Below are positions 1 through 9,833 of a stretch of DNA of 25,968 nt, in pieces (position 1 is the stretch's first letter; every line of letters starts with the position of its first letter). A model generated the notes under the pieces. It was given only the letters and a program-made list of their open reading frames with translations. It made no database searches and was not told the DNA's origin. Origin of the DNA: Chara braunii (taxonomy: Eukaryota > Streptophyta > Charophyceae > Charales > Characeae); assembly GCA_003427395.1 (NCBI GenBank), contig BFEA01000150.1:747641-773608 (forward strand), in the 5' to 3' direction. Made by a program: the position numbers and the translations under genes.

Positions 1-815
1 CGAGCAGCAAAGAGATTCCACGGCCTTCCAGGTCTTTCCGAAAAATGCAGGTCCTGGGCAAGAATCGCAGTCTCATACACAGACAGTTGGGAGGCGCAAC
101 CGAACGAGGCCCAACAGCTGCATCAGAGGCACAGCCTCCTGGGCCTACCGGAAGCTTCTGGGCAGAGGCCCAGGCCAGCCAGGCCACCGGAGGAGGCAGG
201 CTCTTTCCATATAGGAAAGAGCTCGCTGCCTGGGCTCTCATTCAGGCACTTGCTGGCTGGCGGCAGCGCTGCTGGAGCTTTTGCTCGCGTGCTGGCTGCT
301 AGCGCTGGAGCAAGGTGCTGCGCACGTGAGGATCATGTGTGGAAGCACGGCGCTGTTGAGGGCAGCGCCATAGCCCAGCCTCCATAGTTGGCTGAGGGCT
401 TGGACATACAGTGAGGCGCAGAGGTGGTCTTTGGGTGTACAGGGGGAGACGTGGGTGTAAGTCAGGGAAGAGAGAGAAGGATGATGATGATGATGATGTG
501 AGGGCACATACCTGGCATTGGCGATGGTCTGCATTGGGCGACATCTTCAAGTACTTCATGGGCTGCTGACATCAGCAGTTGCATTGTCTATAGTAGGCAG
601 ACAGTAGCTGTGTAGGAAGTAGGCTGGGCGCCGAGCGCCATATAGGGAGACGGTCCTGGACTCTTGTGTTGGTGGTGGCGAGAGCAAGTGTTACGATTCT
701 CCATCGGTGTCATATTGGTGCAATGCTGCTTTCTGGACACTGTGATACTTTCTGGTCTTGAATGTGATTGTGCATTCTCGATATTGTCATCTCGCTATTG
801 CTCATTGTCCTTGCA
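1..815 (+). mobile_element. 5' LTR of a Ty3/gypsy element (left end outside window)
   Basis: This is a direct repeat of 7992-8793, collinear from position 1 and ending in TTGCA just before a primer binding site. The full 3' copy starts at 7830, so about 162 bases of this LTR lie left of the window. By eye the copies differ at roughly 5% of sites, plus one net 13-base indel near 425-445 (this copy is longer). Both carry a short (GAT)n tract (about 480-498 here). LTR pairs are identical on insertion, so this is an old insertion. Reading frames inside it (for example 45-302 and 664-918) are not genes. Confidence 0.9.
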
Positions 816-816
816 A

Positions 817-837
817 TTTGCTATCGGAGCTGGTTCC
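817..837 (+). other. primer binding site, initiator-Met tRNA type
   Basis: Directly after the LTR end, TTGCTATCGGAGC followed by TGGTTCC resembles the complement of the 3' end of a plant-type initiator Met tRNA (TGGTATCNGAGC, then AGGTTC), with one mismatch in the core. It fixes the LTR boundary and the direction of the element. The lone LTR at 10893 has the same ATCGGAGC variant. Confidence 0.7.
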
Positions 838-2097
838 AACTGCGCTTCATTGGTTCTTCGCAATAGCTGTTTGGTGTTTCGCATGAGGTGTGGGGCAGTA
901 ATAAGGTTTGGGCGTTGAATGATAGGCGGCCCAGGGTCATGTGGGCGCGCCAGGAAGCTATGTGGTGACATTAGGGGTGTACGCTGGATCATGAGAGCTC
1001 GCTGATGTGGCATTTAAGCGGAGGTGGAACTGCATTCTGCTGTTGGTTGTGCCGAGGCAAAGACCGGTCATCATAAATGCACATCAGGTTGCCGGTGAGA
1101 AATTTGTGGTTGGGGCCAGCATTATGAGGTACGTTGCTCTCTTCCTTATCTACGCTCTTCATTACTTCTTACCGTGAGGAAGTGAGTTATGTCTTGAGAG
1201 TCTTCTCAATGTGAGGTGTCACGAGCGCTCAACCTTGAGAGTCGACATTTTTCCTGGGCAGCAAGCTGGTGGGAGACGGGTGAAGCCTCGGAAGGGCCCT
1301 GGACGAAGCACTTGGGTCACAGTCACCATGCCAACCCACTGGGACTAGTACACGCATGCTTTGCCGCAAGTCCTTGGTTCTGCTGCTGCACAATAGAGGT
1401 CATGCAAGGCATGCCAGCCCCTTTGAACAGGCGCTTACCAGACCGTCTATAAATATTTATGGCGGGTTCCGGTGTTGAACCCTGGTTGTGATCGTCGTCC
1501 TGTCTGCAACGTTAAATAATTTCGGAGGACCTTGGGGGCTGTCCTTAAACTGCCTCTTGATCAGCCAGATCAAACCGGAAGTAAGGCTCATTGCATGCGA
1601 CGGTAAATAAAGTACACGGGCTGGCAGGTTCGGCATAGACTTGGGGCACAGGGGTGGGCCGGATTGCACACCTTCAGACACGCCGCTCAACCAGATGCTC
1701 AGGGCGTTGACACAAAGTAACCACTCAAAAAGGATACAGGGATACGGGGGATTCCGGAACTGTTGCAGAGTTATTAATTAGGAAAATATTCCATGCAGCA
1801 TGCATCTTTGCAGGTGACACTATTTTTCTTTTTTATTATTTAGTTGTTACGGACTTGTCAGACAACTAACGGACAACTGCAGATAGTTTAGTTTATTCTA
1901 TGCTGCATGTAAACGGTTTCAGAGTAATCTAAAAATAGAAATAGTGTTGCCTGTAGGATCTGACACTAGTTATTGGTTACCGCTTGACTATTTTCTCCAG
2001 GCTGACTGAGATGCATTCATTATTCTTACTTGTTGGGTGTCAGGCTAAGGTAGGATTGAGTGTGGATTCTAGTTTAGATCACACTCCACTGTAGCTC
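838..2097 (+). other. untranslated leader of the element
   Basis: About 1.26 kb between primer binding site and gag. Reading frames here are short and unconvincing. Near 1794-1960 there are partly complementary pieces (GACACTATTT and AAATAGTGT; GCAGCATG and ATGCTGC), but they alternate A-B-A'-B' instead of forming one simple hairpin. Such a leader would normally hold packaging signals; nothing specific can be assigned. Confidence 0.5.
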
Positions 2098-3806
2098 ATG
2101 AGTGAAGCTGCTAGTAGTGAGGAGGAGGAGTTAGTGGAAGATTTTAGGGTTACTCATAGAACTGCTCTCAGTCGACCTTTGACCTTCCTAGAGATAGGTC
2201 CAAGAGAGGAAAGGAGGCTGCGGAGAGAAGCTAGGGAGAGGGCGACATTGCGGAGGACGAGAGACGTTGAGGCCAGCGCTAGGGCTAGGAGTATAGCTAG
2301 CACAGGTGTAACCATGACTACCTCTTCTACCATGTCACATGCCTCTTCTCTGGCCTCTTCGTCAGGACTCAGTCAGAGTACCCAAGGCTCCATAAGTCAG
2401 ACTGTTGGTTTGCAAGTCAGTCAGAAGCCCCCGGTCACGCCGAAGGATTATAAGATCCTCCAAGCGAAAGCTGTTCATGATGCGTTGCAGCGGCAACTGA
2501 GAGCAGTAGAAGAGAGAAGAGAAAGGACCAGATTGAAAAAAGTCAGGTTAGGCACTAGGTTGCAGGAGCTAAGAGGTCTAGAAGAACTAGATGAGTCTAC
2601 ATTGAATCCTGCTGATCGGGCGATGCGTAACTCGCTACTTTGTGTAGCGGAAACGCAGGTGGTTCAGCAGGAACTGTTGGCTGAACTAGTGGCAAGCCAG
2701 AAGCGAATTCTGGCTGCACTTCAGGGACCTCGTCCAGTCATGAGGCAGCCCCAGTTCTTTGTAGTTCCCCCTTCGGTTGCAGGTCCTCCAGTGACGCCGT
2801 CACCAATAGGGCCATCCTTTTCGTCTATATATGGCATGTCTCTCTCAGGCGGACAACCAGTAGTTAGTGGTCCGGTTCTGAGCACTTCTCCCGTACCATC
2901 GAGGACGGTGGCAGCTACAGTGCCATTGTCAGGACAGCTGCAGGTTAGCATGCAGCAACCTGTCTCAGTGGCTATGCAGTCACTGCAACAAGTACCTGGG
3001 CAAATCCAACCCATGCAGCGGATGCCCAAGATACCCTTGCTGAGTCCTAAGCCCTTCTCTGGTGACAAGAAGAAGGACAAGGACCTGGATACCTGGGTGA
3101 GGACTATGCCTACCTATGTGAGGCACAAGCTCACAAGGCCAGAGCAGGAAGTTATAGTTGTTGCCTCCTTTTTAGAGGGGTCGACAACTCGTTGGTTAAC
3201 AGGTTAGTGCAGCAGCAAGGTTATGGTCAGAACTTCGATACCTGGGCTCATGCCCAGACATTGGAAGACTTCATGCGCACTGTATATAACAGGTGGCATG
3301 ACCCTCAAGGGGCTCAGAAGGCCACTGGCGCGATCAACAATCTCTATGCTAAAAGGTATAGGACTGTACGCGACGTCACAAACGCCGTAGAATGTCTGAT
3401 CGTAGTACTTGGTGTGCGTTATGACCCGCAGGTACTCCTCACAGACTATTTGAGATGTCTGCCTACAGACGTCAAGAATAAGCTGGTGAACGAGGCCTAT
3501 ATAGACCAACATAGCTTCGCTACTTTCAGGAAGAAAGCCTTGGATATAGAGGCTAAGCTTGGGTCCGCACATCAGGGTCAAACAGATGGTAGGAAGAAGA
3601 GACTTCCCCAAGATTGGAAGAAGAAGGGCCAACTCATGTTTGTGGACCATGATGGTCAGGCAACTGAGATTGACAACTTCCCAGACTTAGGGGATGCAAC
3701 AGAGCTGGATGGGGCCAGCGAGACTTCAGAGGGGGGAGTCATAGCGCCTATCAAAGAGAAGGCTAGGAGGACTGGGAAGCAGAAGGTAGGCCCGTCCACG
3801 AGTTAG
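2098..3806 (+). pseudogene. gag: gag, matrix/capsid part, frameshifted
   Basis: Gag structural protein of the element. Frame 1 (2098-3207, 369 residues) starts with an acidic and then Arg-rich N-terminus, has a likely coiled coil at residues ~125-210 (ALQRQLRAVEERRERTRLKK and on), a Gln/Pro/Ser-rich linker, and the start of a capsid domain (DTWVRTMPTYVR, ASFLEGSTTRWL). The capsid continues in another frame from about 3192 (FMRTVYNRWHDPQGAQ, TDYLRCLPTDVKNKL), so an indel near 3195-3205 breaks it. The continuation meets an in-frame TAG at 3804. The domain assignment rests on resemblance to retrotransposon gag capsids and on position just upstream of a zinc knuckle and protease. Confidence 0.8.
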
Positions 3807-4037
3807 AGCGACCGAGGAACACCCGCATGGGTAAAACTTGGTTTAGATTACGAGGTGGGGAGAGACCGAGTTGCCAGGGGCACGTGTATGAACTGTGGCA
3901 ACTATGGCCACACGTCCAGAACGTGCCGAGGCAAGAAAGTCACAACGAAGGTAGTCTCGCCAACGGTGGTGGGCTTATCTTCGAACCCTGACAGTGCTTC
4001 TGCGAGCACTTCGCAGGGGAACACCTCGGGCCAGTAG
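3807..4037 (+). pseudogene. gag: gag, nucleocapsid zinc knuckle
   Basis: In the same frame as the second capsid piece, after the TAG at 3804. The peptide CMNCGNYGHTSRTC (about 3889-3930) is a complete CX2CX4HX4C zinc knuckle in a basic setting (RVARGT before, RGKK after), the standard RNA-binding nucleocapsid motif of Ty3/gypsy Gag. The frame ends at TAG 4035-4037, and a frame change is needed to reach the protease. All four zinc ligands are present. Confidence 0.85.
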
Positions 4038-4039
4038 GA

Positions 4040-4825
4040 GTGTTAGCCGCTTTTACTCGTGTTGAAGTAGTAATGTTGCCTTCCCCACTTCAGGCGTTGG
4101 CCAAGGCTAGTGACCCATCCATCACCCCACAGACACATTCAGGCCCACCGATGCTTTATTCGAGAGATGTGTCCAAGTCCCTAGAAGAGCTACAGACTGA
4201 GTGGTCAGGGAAGAACCCCAGAGGCTCTTGGGCGATGATTAGTAAAGGTCCTAGGGGTGAACATTTCGTGGTAGAGGTTGATATAGGTGGCCACAAAGTG
4301 GGTGCCTTCACAGACATAGGCTCCACACGAAACTTCATCAGTCGTGCTTGTGTGGATAGGTTGCGCTTAGGGGACCAAGTGTCGCGACTTAGCAGATCTG
4401 TAGCATCTACGCTAGCCAACAAGCACCGCATGATTGTCCAAGACTATGTCAAGGACGTAGTCTACACCTTCTCCTATGAAGGAGGGAAAGTGAGACATAA
4501 AATCTCAATCCTTGTCAGTGACGAACTGCCATTTGACATGCTGCTAGGAATGTACTACCTCGAGGTCGGTCAACCTTTGTTCGACTGGGATAGAAAGGTA
4601 TTGATCCACAAGTTGCCCAACAGTAGAACCGTTAGACTGCAGAAGTTCAAGGCTAGCAGTCTAGTGGAAAACTACGGGTGCATGTGTGCATCGTCCTTCT
4701 ATAACTACTATAAGCAGAATCGCGAGGAAGGCGTGTATCTAGTTTTTGTCTTTGAGAAAGGGGAGGTCGTAAAATCACCCCCAGAGATAGAATCAGTCAT
4801 CGCGCAGTATTCCGACCTTTTTTAG
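4040..4825 (+). pseudogene. pol: retropepsin (aspartic protease) region of pol
   Basis: Reading frame 2, 261 residues. The core is VEVDIGGHKVGAFTDIGSTR, where the catalytic Asp (codon 4313-4315) is kept but the usual DSG or DTG reads DIG. A later ILVSDELPFDMLLGMYYLE corresponds to the conserved second half of retropepsin (hydrophobic-hydrophobic-G). The C-terminal tail ESVIAQYSDLF is the usual link into RT but runs into TAG at 4823-4825; the text continues in the same frame ([16 protein letters not shown]), so this is a nonsense mutation and not a natural end. Confidence 0.85.
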
Positions 4826-5740
4826 GAGCCCACGGGCGTGGTGGAAAGGGAGGTGGTCCATGCGATAGAGGTTGTGCCAGGTAGTAAGGTGCCTAGAGGA
4901 CGAATTTATAGGATGTCTTTTGCGGAGTTGGATGAGCTCGACCGCCAACTCAAAGAGCTCACAGAGAAGGGATGTTTTCGGCCCAGTACCTCCCCTTTAC
5001 AGTGCGCCAGTCTTATATGTTCCTAAGAAGGGAGGTACACTAAGGATGTGCATTGACCATAGGGGCCTCAATGGCATCACAGTAAAGAACGCAGAGCCCC
5101 TACCCCGCATCGATGACCTACTAGATAGAGTGCAGGGATGCCGGTACTTCACAAAGATAGATCTGAAGTCCGGATACCATCAAATTGTCATTAGACCTGA
5201 GGACCAGCACAAAACCGCTTTCCAAACCAGGTACGGTCTATACGAGTTTGTAGTGATGCCCTTCGGCCTATGGAATGCACCTGGAACATTCCAGCACGCA
5301 ATGAATAGGATTTTTCATGAATACTTAGACAAGTTTATCGTTGTGTACCTCGACGATATTCTTATCTTTAGTAGGACTGTAGAGGAGCACGCTGAGCACT
5401 TGAAAATAGTGCTAGGTCTCCTAAGATAGCACCAGTACAAGGTAAACTTGGAGAAATGCGAGTTCGGTCGCACCAAGATCTTGTACTTGGGTTATGAAAT
5501 CTCCGCAGATGGGTTGAGGCCGCGCGATCCTAAAGTGGCCAACATACGAGACTGGCCCAGACCTCAGATAGTTACTGAGGTCCAGTCATTCTTAGGGATG
5601 ACGGGCTATTACCGTTCGTTTGTTAAGAACTATAGTACTATAGCTTCCCCACTAACTGACCAAACTCGCCTTGACACCCCTGGGGAGTGGACTGAAGAGT
5701 GTGAAGCAAGCTTCAAGAAATTGAAGTTTGCTCTAACACA
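4826..5740 (+). pseudogene. pol: reverse transcriptase region of pol
   Basis: Starts in frame 2 ([24 protein letters not shown]) and shifts to frame 0 near 4985-5010 by a small indel. Conserved RT blocks follow: [45 protein letters not shown] and [11 protein letters not shown], with the catalytic YLDD at 5346-5357. An in-frame TAG at 5427-5429 (LLR*HQYKVNLEKCEFG) interrupts the thumb; the protein text continues unbroken (ILYLGYEISADGLRP). Typical Ty3/gypsy RT with an intact active site but unable to be translated through. Confidence 0.9.
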
Positions 5741-6170
5741 TTATGAAGTTCTCAAACTTCCGGACCCTAAGCAACCATTTGTAGTTACCACAGACGCCAA
5801 CCAATATGGCATAGGCGCGGTCGTTGCACAAAGGGAAGGGAAAAAGTTGAGGCACATCGAGTATATGAGTAAGAAGATGCCATCGCAAAAGCTAGCAAAG
5901 TCCACATATGAGCGTGAGCTTTATGCCCTATATAGAGCGTTGGTCCACTAGAGACACAATCTCCTAGGCAGATTCTTCTACTTGATATCTAACCACGAGA
6001 CCTTGCGCTGGATCAAGACACAGCATGTACTCTCCGACGCACTCAAGCGGTGGATTCAAGTGATAGACATGGACGACTATCAACTTGATCCAATCAAAGG
6101 AGAGTACAACAAAGTGGTTGATGCACTATCACGCAGGGCAGATTATCTAGGCGCGCTAGTAACTGAATTT
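5741..6170 (+). pseudogene. pol: RNase H region of pol
   Basis: Frame 0. The first catalytic Asp is visible in FVVTTDANQYGIGAVVAQ (codon 5793-5795), and the helix with acidic residues in STYERELYALYRALVH. A TAG at 5949-5951 follows directly. After it comes RHNLLGRFFYLISNHETLRWI, in which the residue normally Asp (SDH) is Asn (codon 5991-5993). DMDDYQLDPIKGEYNKVVDALSR closes the domain. The nonsense codon and the Asp-to-Asn change both argue for loss of function. Confidence 0.85.
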
Positions 6171-7310
6171 GGCATATCTGACGATGTAACTCGATCTTTG
6201 GTGCAGGTCTATCAACAAGATCCAGTAATGTCTGAGATCATTCGTAATTTTAAAGAGAAAGATAAATTAACTTCTGACGAATTTACGATGGTAGATGACT
6301 TGTTGTTTCTTGAGAAGGCAGGGAATAAAATTTTCTGTGTTCCAGATAGTGAGTCTTTGCGAAGTTTATTTTTAGGGGAATGTCATGATGCAACTGGCCG
6401 TTTTGGCTATAAAAAGACAACAGCTAACCTAGTACAGAGATTCTGGTGGCCCACTATGATGCAAGATGCAAAAAGGTACGTTGAGACCTGCCAGGTTTGC
6501 CAACGGGACAAACCTAGGACTCAGGCTCCGCTTGGGATTCTCAAGCCCTTGCCGATTCCTGAAGGTCCTGGTCAAAGTGTGTCCATGGACTTCATGGATA
6601 CTCTCGTGACCAGCAGGAGTGGAAAGAGACACATCTTTGTTATAGTTGACTGCCTCTCCAAGTATGCCAGACAAATAGCTATGCCAGAGACCGCTAAAAC
6701 TGACTACGTCATCAAACTATTTCTGAAAAACTGGGTACAGGACTTTGGTTTACCTAAGTCCATCGTCAGTGATAGGGATGTTCGCTTTACGAGCGAACTG
6801 TGGCAGAACACTGCCCAACAGATGGGTACCAGACTACAAATGACATCAGGAAATCACCCTGAGTCAAATGGACAGGAGAAACAAATGAACCGAGTAGTGT
6901 AGCACCTGCTTAGGCACTACATCAACCCAAGCCATGATGACTGGGACGAGAAACTACCTCTCGTCGTCGGCCTATACAACAACCCTGTACATAGCGCTAC
7001 TGGCATGACTCCCTACCAATTGCATCTTGGTTGGAAGCCCCGTTCCACCCTTGATTTCCTACTGCCTGAGAACCACGCAACTGCAGCACCAGCCAGCATA
7101 GAATTTGCTGTCAAATATGAACAGATGCTGCAACAGGCCGTTGAGCACATTAGGAAATCTCAAGATGCTATGATTGCATATGAGAACAAACACACACGGC
7201 CTTCTAACTTTCAGGTAGGGGACAGGGTCTGGGTAAAGTCATCTGAACTGGGACAGGAAATGGGAATATCTAGAAAACTAATGCCACAATATTTTGGTCC
7301 TGGGAGGTAG
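6171..7310 (+). pseudogene. pol: integrase region of pol
   Basis: Frame 0. The zinc-binding HHCC domain is present but its second His is Arg (CHDATGRFGYKKT, codon 6399-6401); the CX2C half is intact (ETCQVCQ). In the catalytic core, Asp is seen in SMDFMDTL and in VSDRDVRFTS, but the position 36 residues after the latter Asp, where D-D-35-E needs Glu, is Lys (codon 6879-6881). TAG at 6900-6902 (NRVV*HLLRHY) follows; the text then continues through the GPY-type region (GDRVWVKSS, QYFGP) until a 92-bp duplication shifts the frame. Three separate lesions make this integrase dead. Confidence 0.9.
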
Positions 7311-7397
7311 GGGACAGGGTCTGGGTAAAGTCATCTGAACTAGGACGGGAAATGGGAATATCTAGAAAACTAATGCCACAATATTTCGGTCCCTGGG
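7214..7397 (+). repeat. 92-bp tandem duplication inside integrase
   Basis: The segment beginning GGTAGGGGACAGGGTCTGG at 7214 is repeated from 7306 with only a few differences. The period is 92 bases, not a multiple of three, so it shifts the frame and duplicates the peptide around GDRVWVKSSELG to QYFGP. The copies already differ at a few sites, so the event is not a fresh assembly artefact. Confidence 0.9.
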
Positions 7398-7789
7398 AGA
7401 TCCTAGACATAGTCGAGGATCAGATGGACAGACCCTCCTATGTGATACACATCCCACCTCACCTCCGTACAGATCCAGTTTTTCACGCCTCAAAGCTAGC
7501 ACCTTTTTCAGAAAGTGCACAGTTTCCCTCCAGACGGTCAATGCTGCCCCCAACCATGAATGGTGAAGTCAACGTCGATGGAATCGTGGAGCATCGAATG
7601 ATGCCAGTGCCTAAACCGTCAGACAGCGGCCTCCCTCCTAAGCCGAGAATGCAATACCGTGTCAGATTCAAACATCATCTTGATCTCAAGGAAGATCAGT
7701 GGTTCACCCGAGAAGAACTTGTGCGAACAACACGTCAAGTTATTGCAAGCTATGAAAGAGAACTCAAGGGGAAGATGCCTGCAGAATAG
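7352..7789 (+). pseudogene. pol: integrase C-terminus with chromodomain-like end
   Basis: Frame 2 after the duplication. It completes the GPW/EILD segment (QYFGPWEILDIVEDQMDRPSYVIHIP) and the conserved DPVFHASKL motif. The C-terminal ~65 residues (VDGIVEHRMMP then QYRVRFKHHLDLKEDQWFTREEL then VIASYE) fit the layout of a chromodomain of the integrase-tail type, with aromatic positions partly changed. Such tails are a hallmark of chromoviruses, where they are thought to direct integration to particular chromatin. The natural stop TAG is at 7787-7789, 40 bases before the 3' LTR. Confidence 0.75.
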
Positions 7790-7817
7790 AAGACTTCTCA
7801 GAGGATTGTTAAAGTAT

Positions 7818-7829
7818 AGGAGGAGGGAA
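7818..7829 (+). other. polypurine tract
   Basis: Twelve purines, AGGAGGAGGGAA, directly before the TG that begins the 3' LTR; this is where plus-strand DNA synthesis would be primed. An alternative is AAGGGGACC before TGTTACAG at 7867, but the 7830 start gives better matched LTR ends (TGCGAG at the start, reverse complement of the end TGCAAG). Confidence 0.65.
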
Positions 7830-8793
7830 TGCGAGCATTTGGGTCCTCGGCAGGCCTAAGGGGACCTGTTACAGAAGTGCCCTCCCTAAGTGAAGGCGGG
7901 CCTAGCAAACCGTGAGAGGCCCTCTGCTGTCAATTTCGTATTTGGGGTCCAGGCAGTTGTGACGCGCCAGTTGGTTGAGAAAAACACAGGCCGAGCAGCA
8001 AAGAGATTCCACGGCCTTCCAGGTCTTTCCGAAAAATGCAGGTCCTGGGCAAGAATCGCAGTCTCATACACAGACAGTTGGGAGGCACAACCGAACGAGG
8101 TCCAACAGCTGCATCAGAGGCACAACCTTCTGGGCCTACCGGAAGCTTCTGGGCAGAGGCCCAGGCCAGACAGGCCACCGGAGGAGGCAGGCTCTTTCCA
8201 TATAGGAAAGAGCTCGCTGCCTAGGCTCTCATTCAGGCACTTGCTGGCTGGCGGCAGCGCTGCTGGAGCTTTTGCTTGCATGCTGGCTGCTAGCGCTGGA
8301 GCAAGGTGCTGCGCACGTGAGGATCATGTGTGGAAGCACGACGCTGTTGAGGGCAGTGCCATAGCCCAGCCTCCATAGTTGGCTGAGGGCTTGGACATAC
8401 AGTGAGGCGCAGAGGTACAGGGGGAGACGTGGGTGTAAGTCAGGGGAGAGAGAGAAGGATGATGATGATGATGATGTGAGGGCACATACCTGGTATTGGC
8501 GATGGTCTGCATTGGGCGACATCTTTAAGTACTTGTGGGCTGTTGACGTCAACAGTTGCATTGTCAATTAGTAGGCAAACAGTAGTTGTGTAGGAAGTAG
8601 ACTGGGCGTTGAGCACCAAGTAGGGAGACGGTCCTGGACTCTTGTGTTGGTGGTGGCGAGAGCAAGTGTTACGATTCTCCATTGGTGTCATATTGGTGCA
8701 ATGCTGCTTTCTGGATACTGTGATACTTTCTGATCTTCAATGTGCTTGTGCATTCTGGATATTGTCGTCTCACTATTGCTCATTTTCCTTGCA
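7830..8793 (+). mobile_element. 3' LTR of the Ty3/gypsy element
   Basis: 964 bp, from TGCGAG to CTTGCA. The portion 7992-8793 matches 1-815. The right boundary is where similarity to the 5' copy stops, exactly where the 5' copy runs into its primer binding site. The next bases, TAATG, would be the target-site duplication; the left flank lies outside the window, so this cannot be tested here. A (GAT)n tract lies at about 8457-8475. Confidence 0.85.
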
Positions 8794-8812
8794 TAATGGA
8801 ACGTTGGCGGTG

Positions 8813-9143
8813 TTCGGCCGCACCCTCTTCACCATGTACTCGGGACTGGAAATCACTCCAGGTGCAGCGAAAACTCGCCAACACTAAGGGACAACGCAGG
8901 TCGTTTGTCAGGGCCGAGGTGTCAGGGCCAATCGCCACACGAAGCAGTTCGCGGAGGGGTGAGGAGTGCCGCCCTCCATGAAGGGCCGTTGCAGGCGGGG
9001 CAAATGGAAGGCCTTGGTGACTGATCACCAAGCGATTTCAGACTGAAATTCTGACAGCATCCATTTTGTGGCTATTGGCGACGCAGTGGATTGAAGTTGC
9101 ATCTGCCACACGTGGCAAATGCGCGAGTAGTGGAATGAGGCCC
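8813..9143 (+). repeat. ~330-bp repeated block, copy 1
   Basis: Starts after the LTR (GTGTTCGGCCGCACCCTCTTC) and is repeated at 9365-9690 with about 85-90% similarity by eye; the shared CAATCGCCACACGAAGCAG occurs at about 8929 and 9478, an offset near 549 bp. No convincing reading frame. It ends in AGTAGTGGAATGAGGCCC, whose near-perfect reverse complement follows 50 bp later. It could be a fragment of a non-autonomous DNA transposon; I do not recognise the family. Confidence 0.75.
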
Positions 9144-9210
9144 TTGTACTCATCGCCGTCACGACTTTTTTCCTGAAACACATTCAGATTGAGGGCCTCG
9201 TTCCACTACT
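9126..9210. repeat. 18-bp inverted repeat around a 49-bp spacer
   Basis: 9126-9143 and 9193-9210 are inverted copies with 17 of 18 positions matching. They could be terminal inverted repeats of a tiny element or abutting ends of two elements. Related words (AGTGGAACGAAG, AGTGGAACAAGG) recur near the end of copy 2. Confidence 0.7.
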
Positions 9211-9364
9211 TGCCATCCACCGCAAACAGTGGCCGAAAAGTCCATGTTCCTGGCGGAAAGGAAAGCTTGGTTCCATTACATAGCAGCTGCCACGCGCGCC
9301 GTGGTTGCTGTCCCGGCCTCCACACCGGATTGTGGCGGATGGCGGGCTAATGGCACAGTGGGTG

Positions 9365-9690
9365 TGTTGCCGCACCCTCTTCTTTGGACTGGAAAATCAC
9401 TCCAGGTGCAGCGAAGCAAAAACTCGCCAACACTACGGGACAATGCAGGTCGATTGTCAGGGCCGTGGTTTCAGGGCCAATCGCCACACGAAGCAGTTCG
9501 TGGAGGGGTGAGGGTACCGCACTCCACGAAGGGCCGTTGTAGGCGGGGGAAATGGAAGGCCTTGGCGACCGATTGCCAAGCGATTTCAAACCGAAATTCT
9601 GACAGCGTCCATTTTGTGGCTATTGGCGGCGCAGTGGAACGAAGTCGCATCTGCCACGAGTAGCCGATGGCGCGTAGTGGAACAAGGTTC
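9365..9690 (+). repeat. ~330-bp repeated block, copy 2
   Basis: Second copy of 8813-9143, with small indels (for example GGTGCAGCGAAGCAAAAACTC against GGTGCAGCGAAAACTC). It ends in CGTAGTGGAACAAGG, close to where a purine-rich tract begins. Confidence 0.75.
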
Positions 9691-9833
9691 ATAGAAGGGA
9701 AGAAGAAGGGACTGCGGGAGAAAACGAAAAGGAACCAAGACAGGATAAAGAGGAAAAAGAGGACGAAGGGAAGGACGAGGAGGACATTGAGAAGAAGAGA
9801 GATGAAGATAGCAGATAAAAACAACAGGAAGAA
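9691..9833 (+). repeat. purine-rich low-complexity tract
   Basis: Almost only A and G on the + strand (AAGGGAAGAAGAAGGGACTG, GAGGAAAAAGAGGACGAAGG). Apparent proteins on either strand here (poly-Lys/Glu or poly-Leu/Ser/Phe) come from composition and are not genes. Confidence 0.8.

Noticed and set aside
45-1013. Small frames in the 5' LTR and leader (and their 3' LTR counterparts)
   Set aside because: Not kept between the two LTR copies and without protein features.
4823-6902. Variant genetic code with TAG as Gln
   Set aside because: Expected residues at the TAG codons appear to differ (Gln, Trp, Glu), and frameshifts and lost catalytic residues show ordinary decay.
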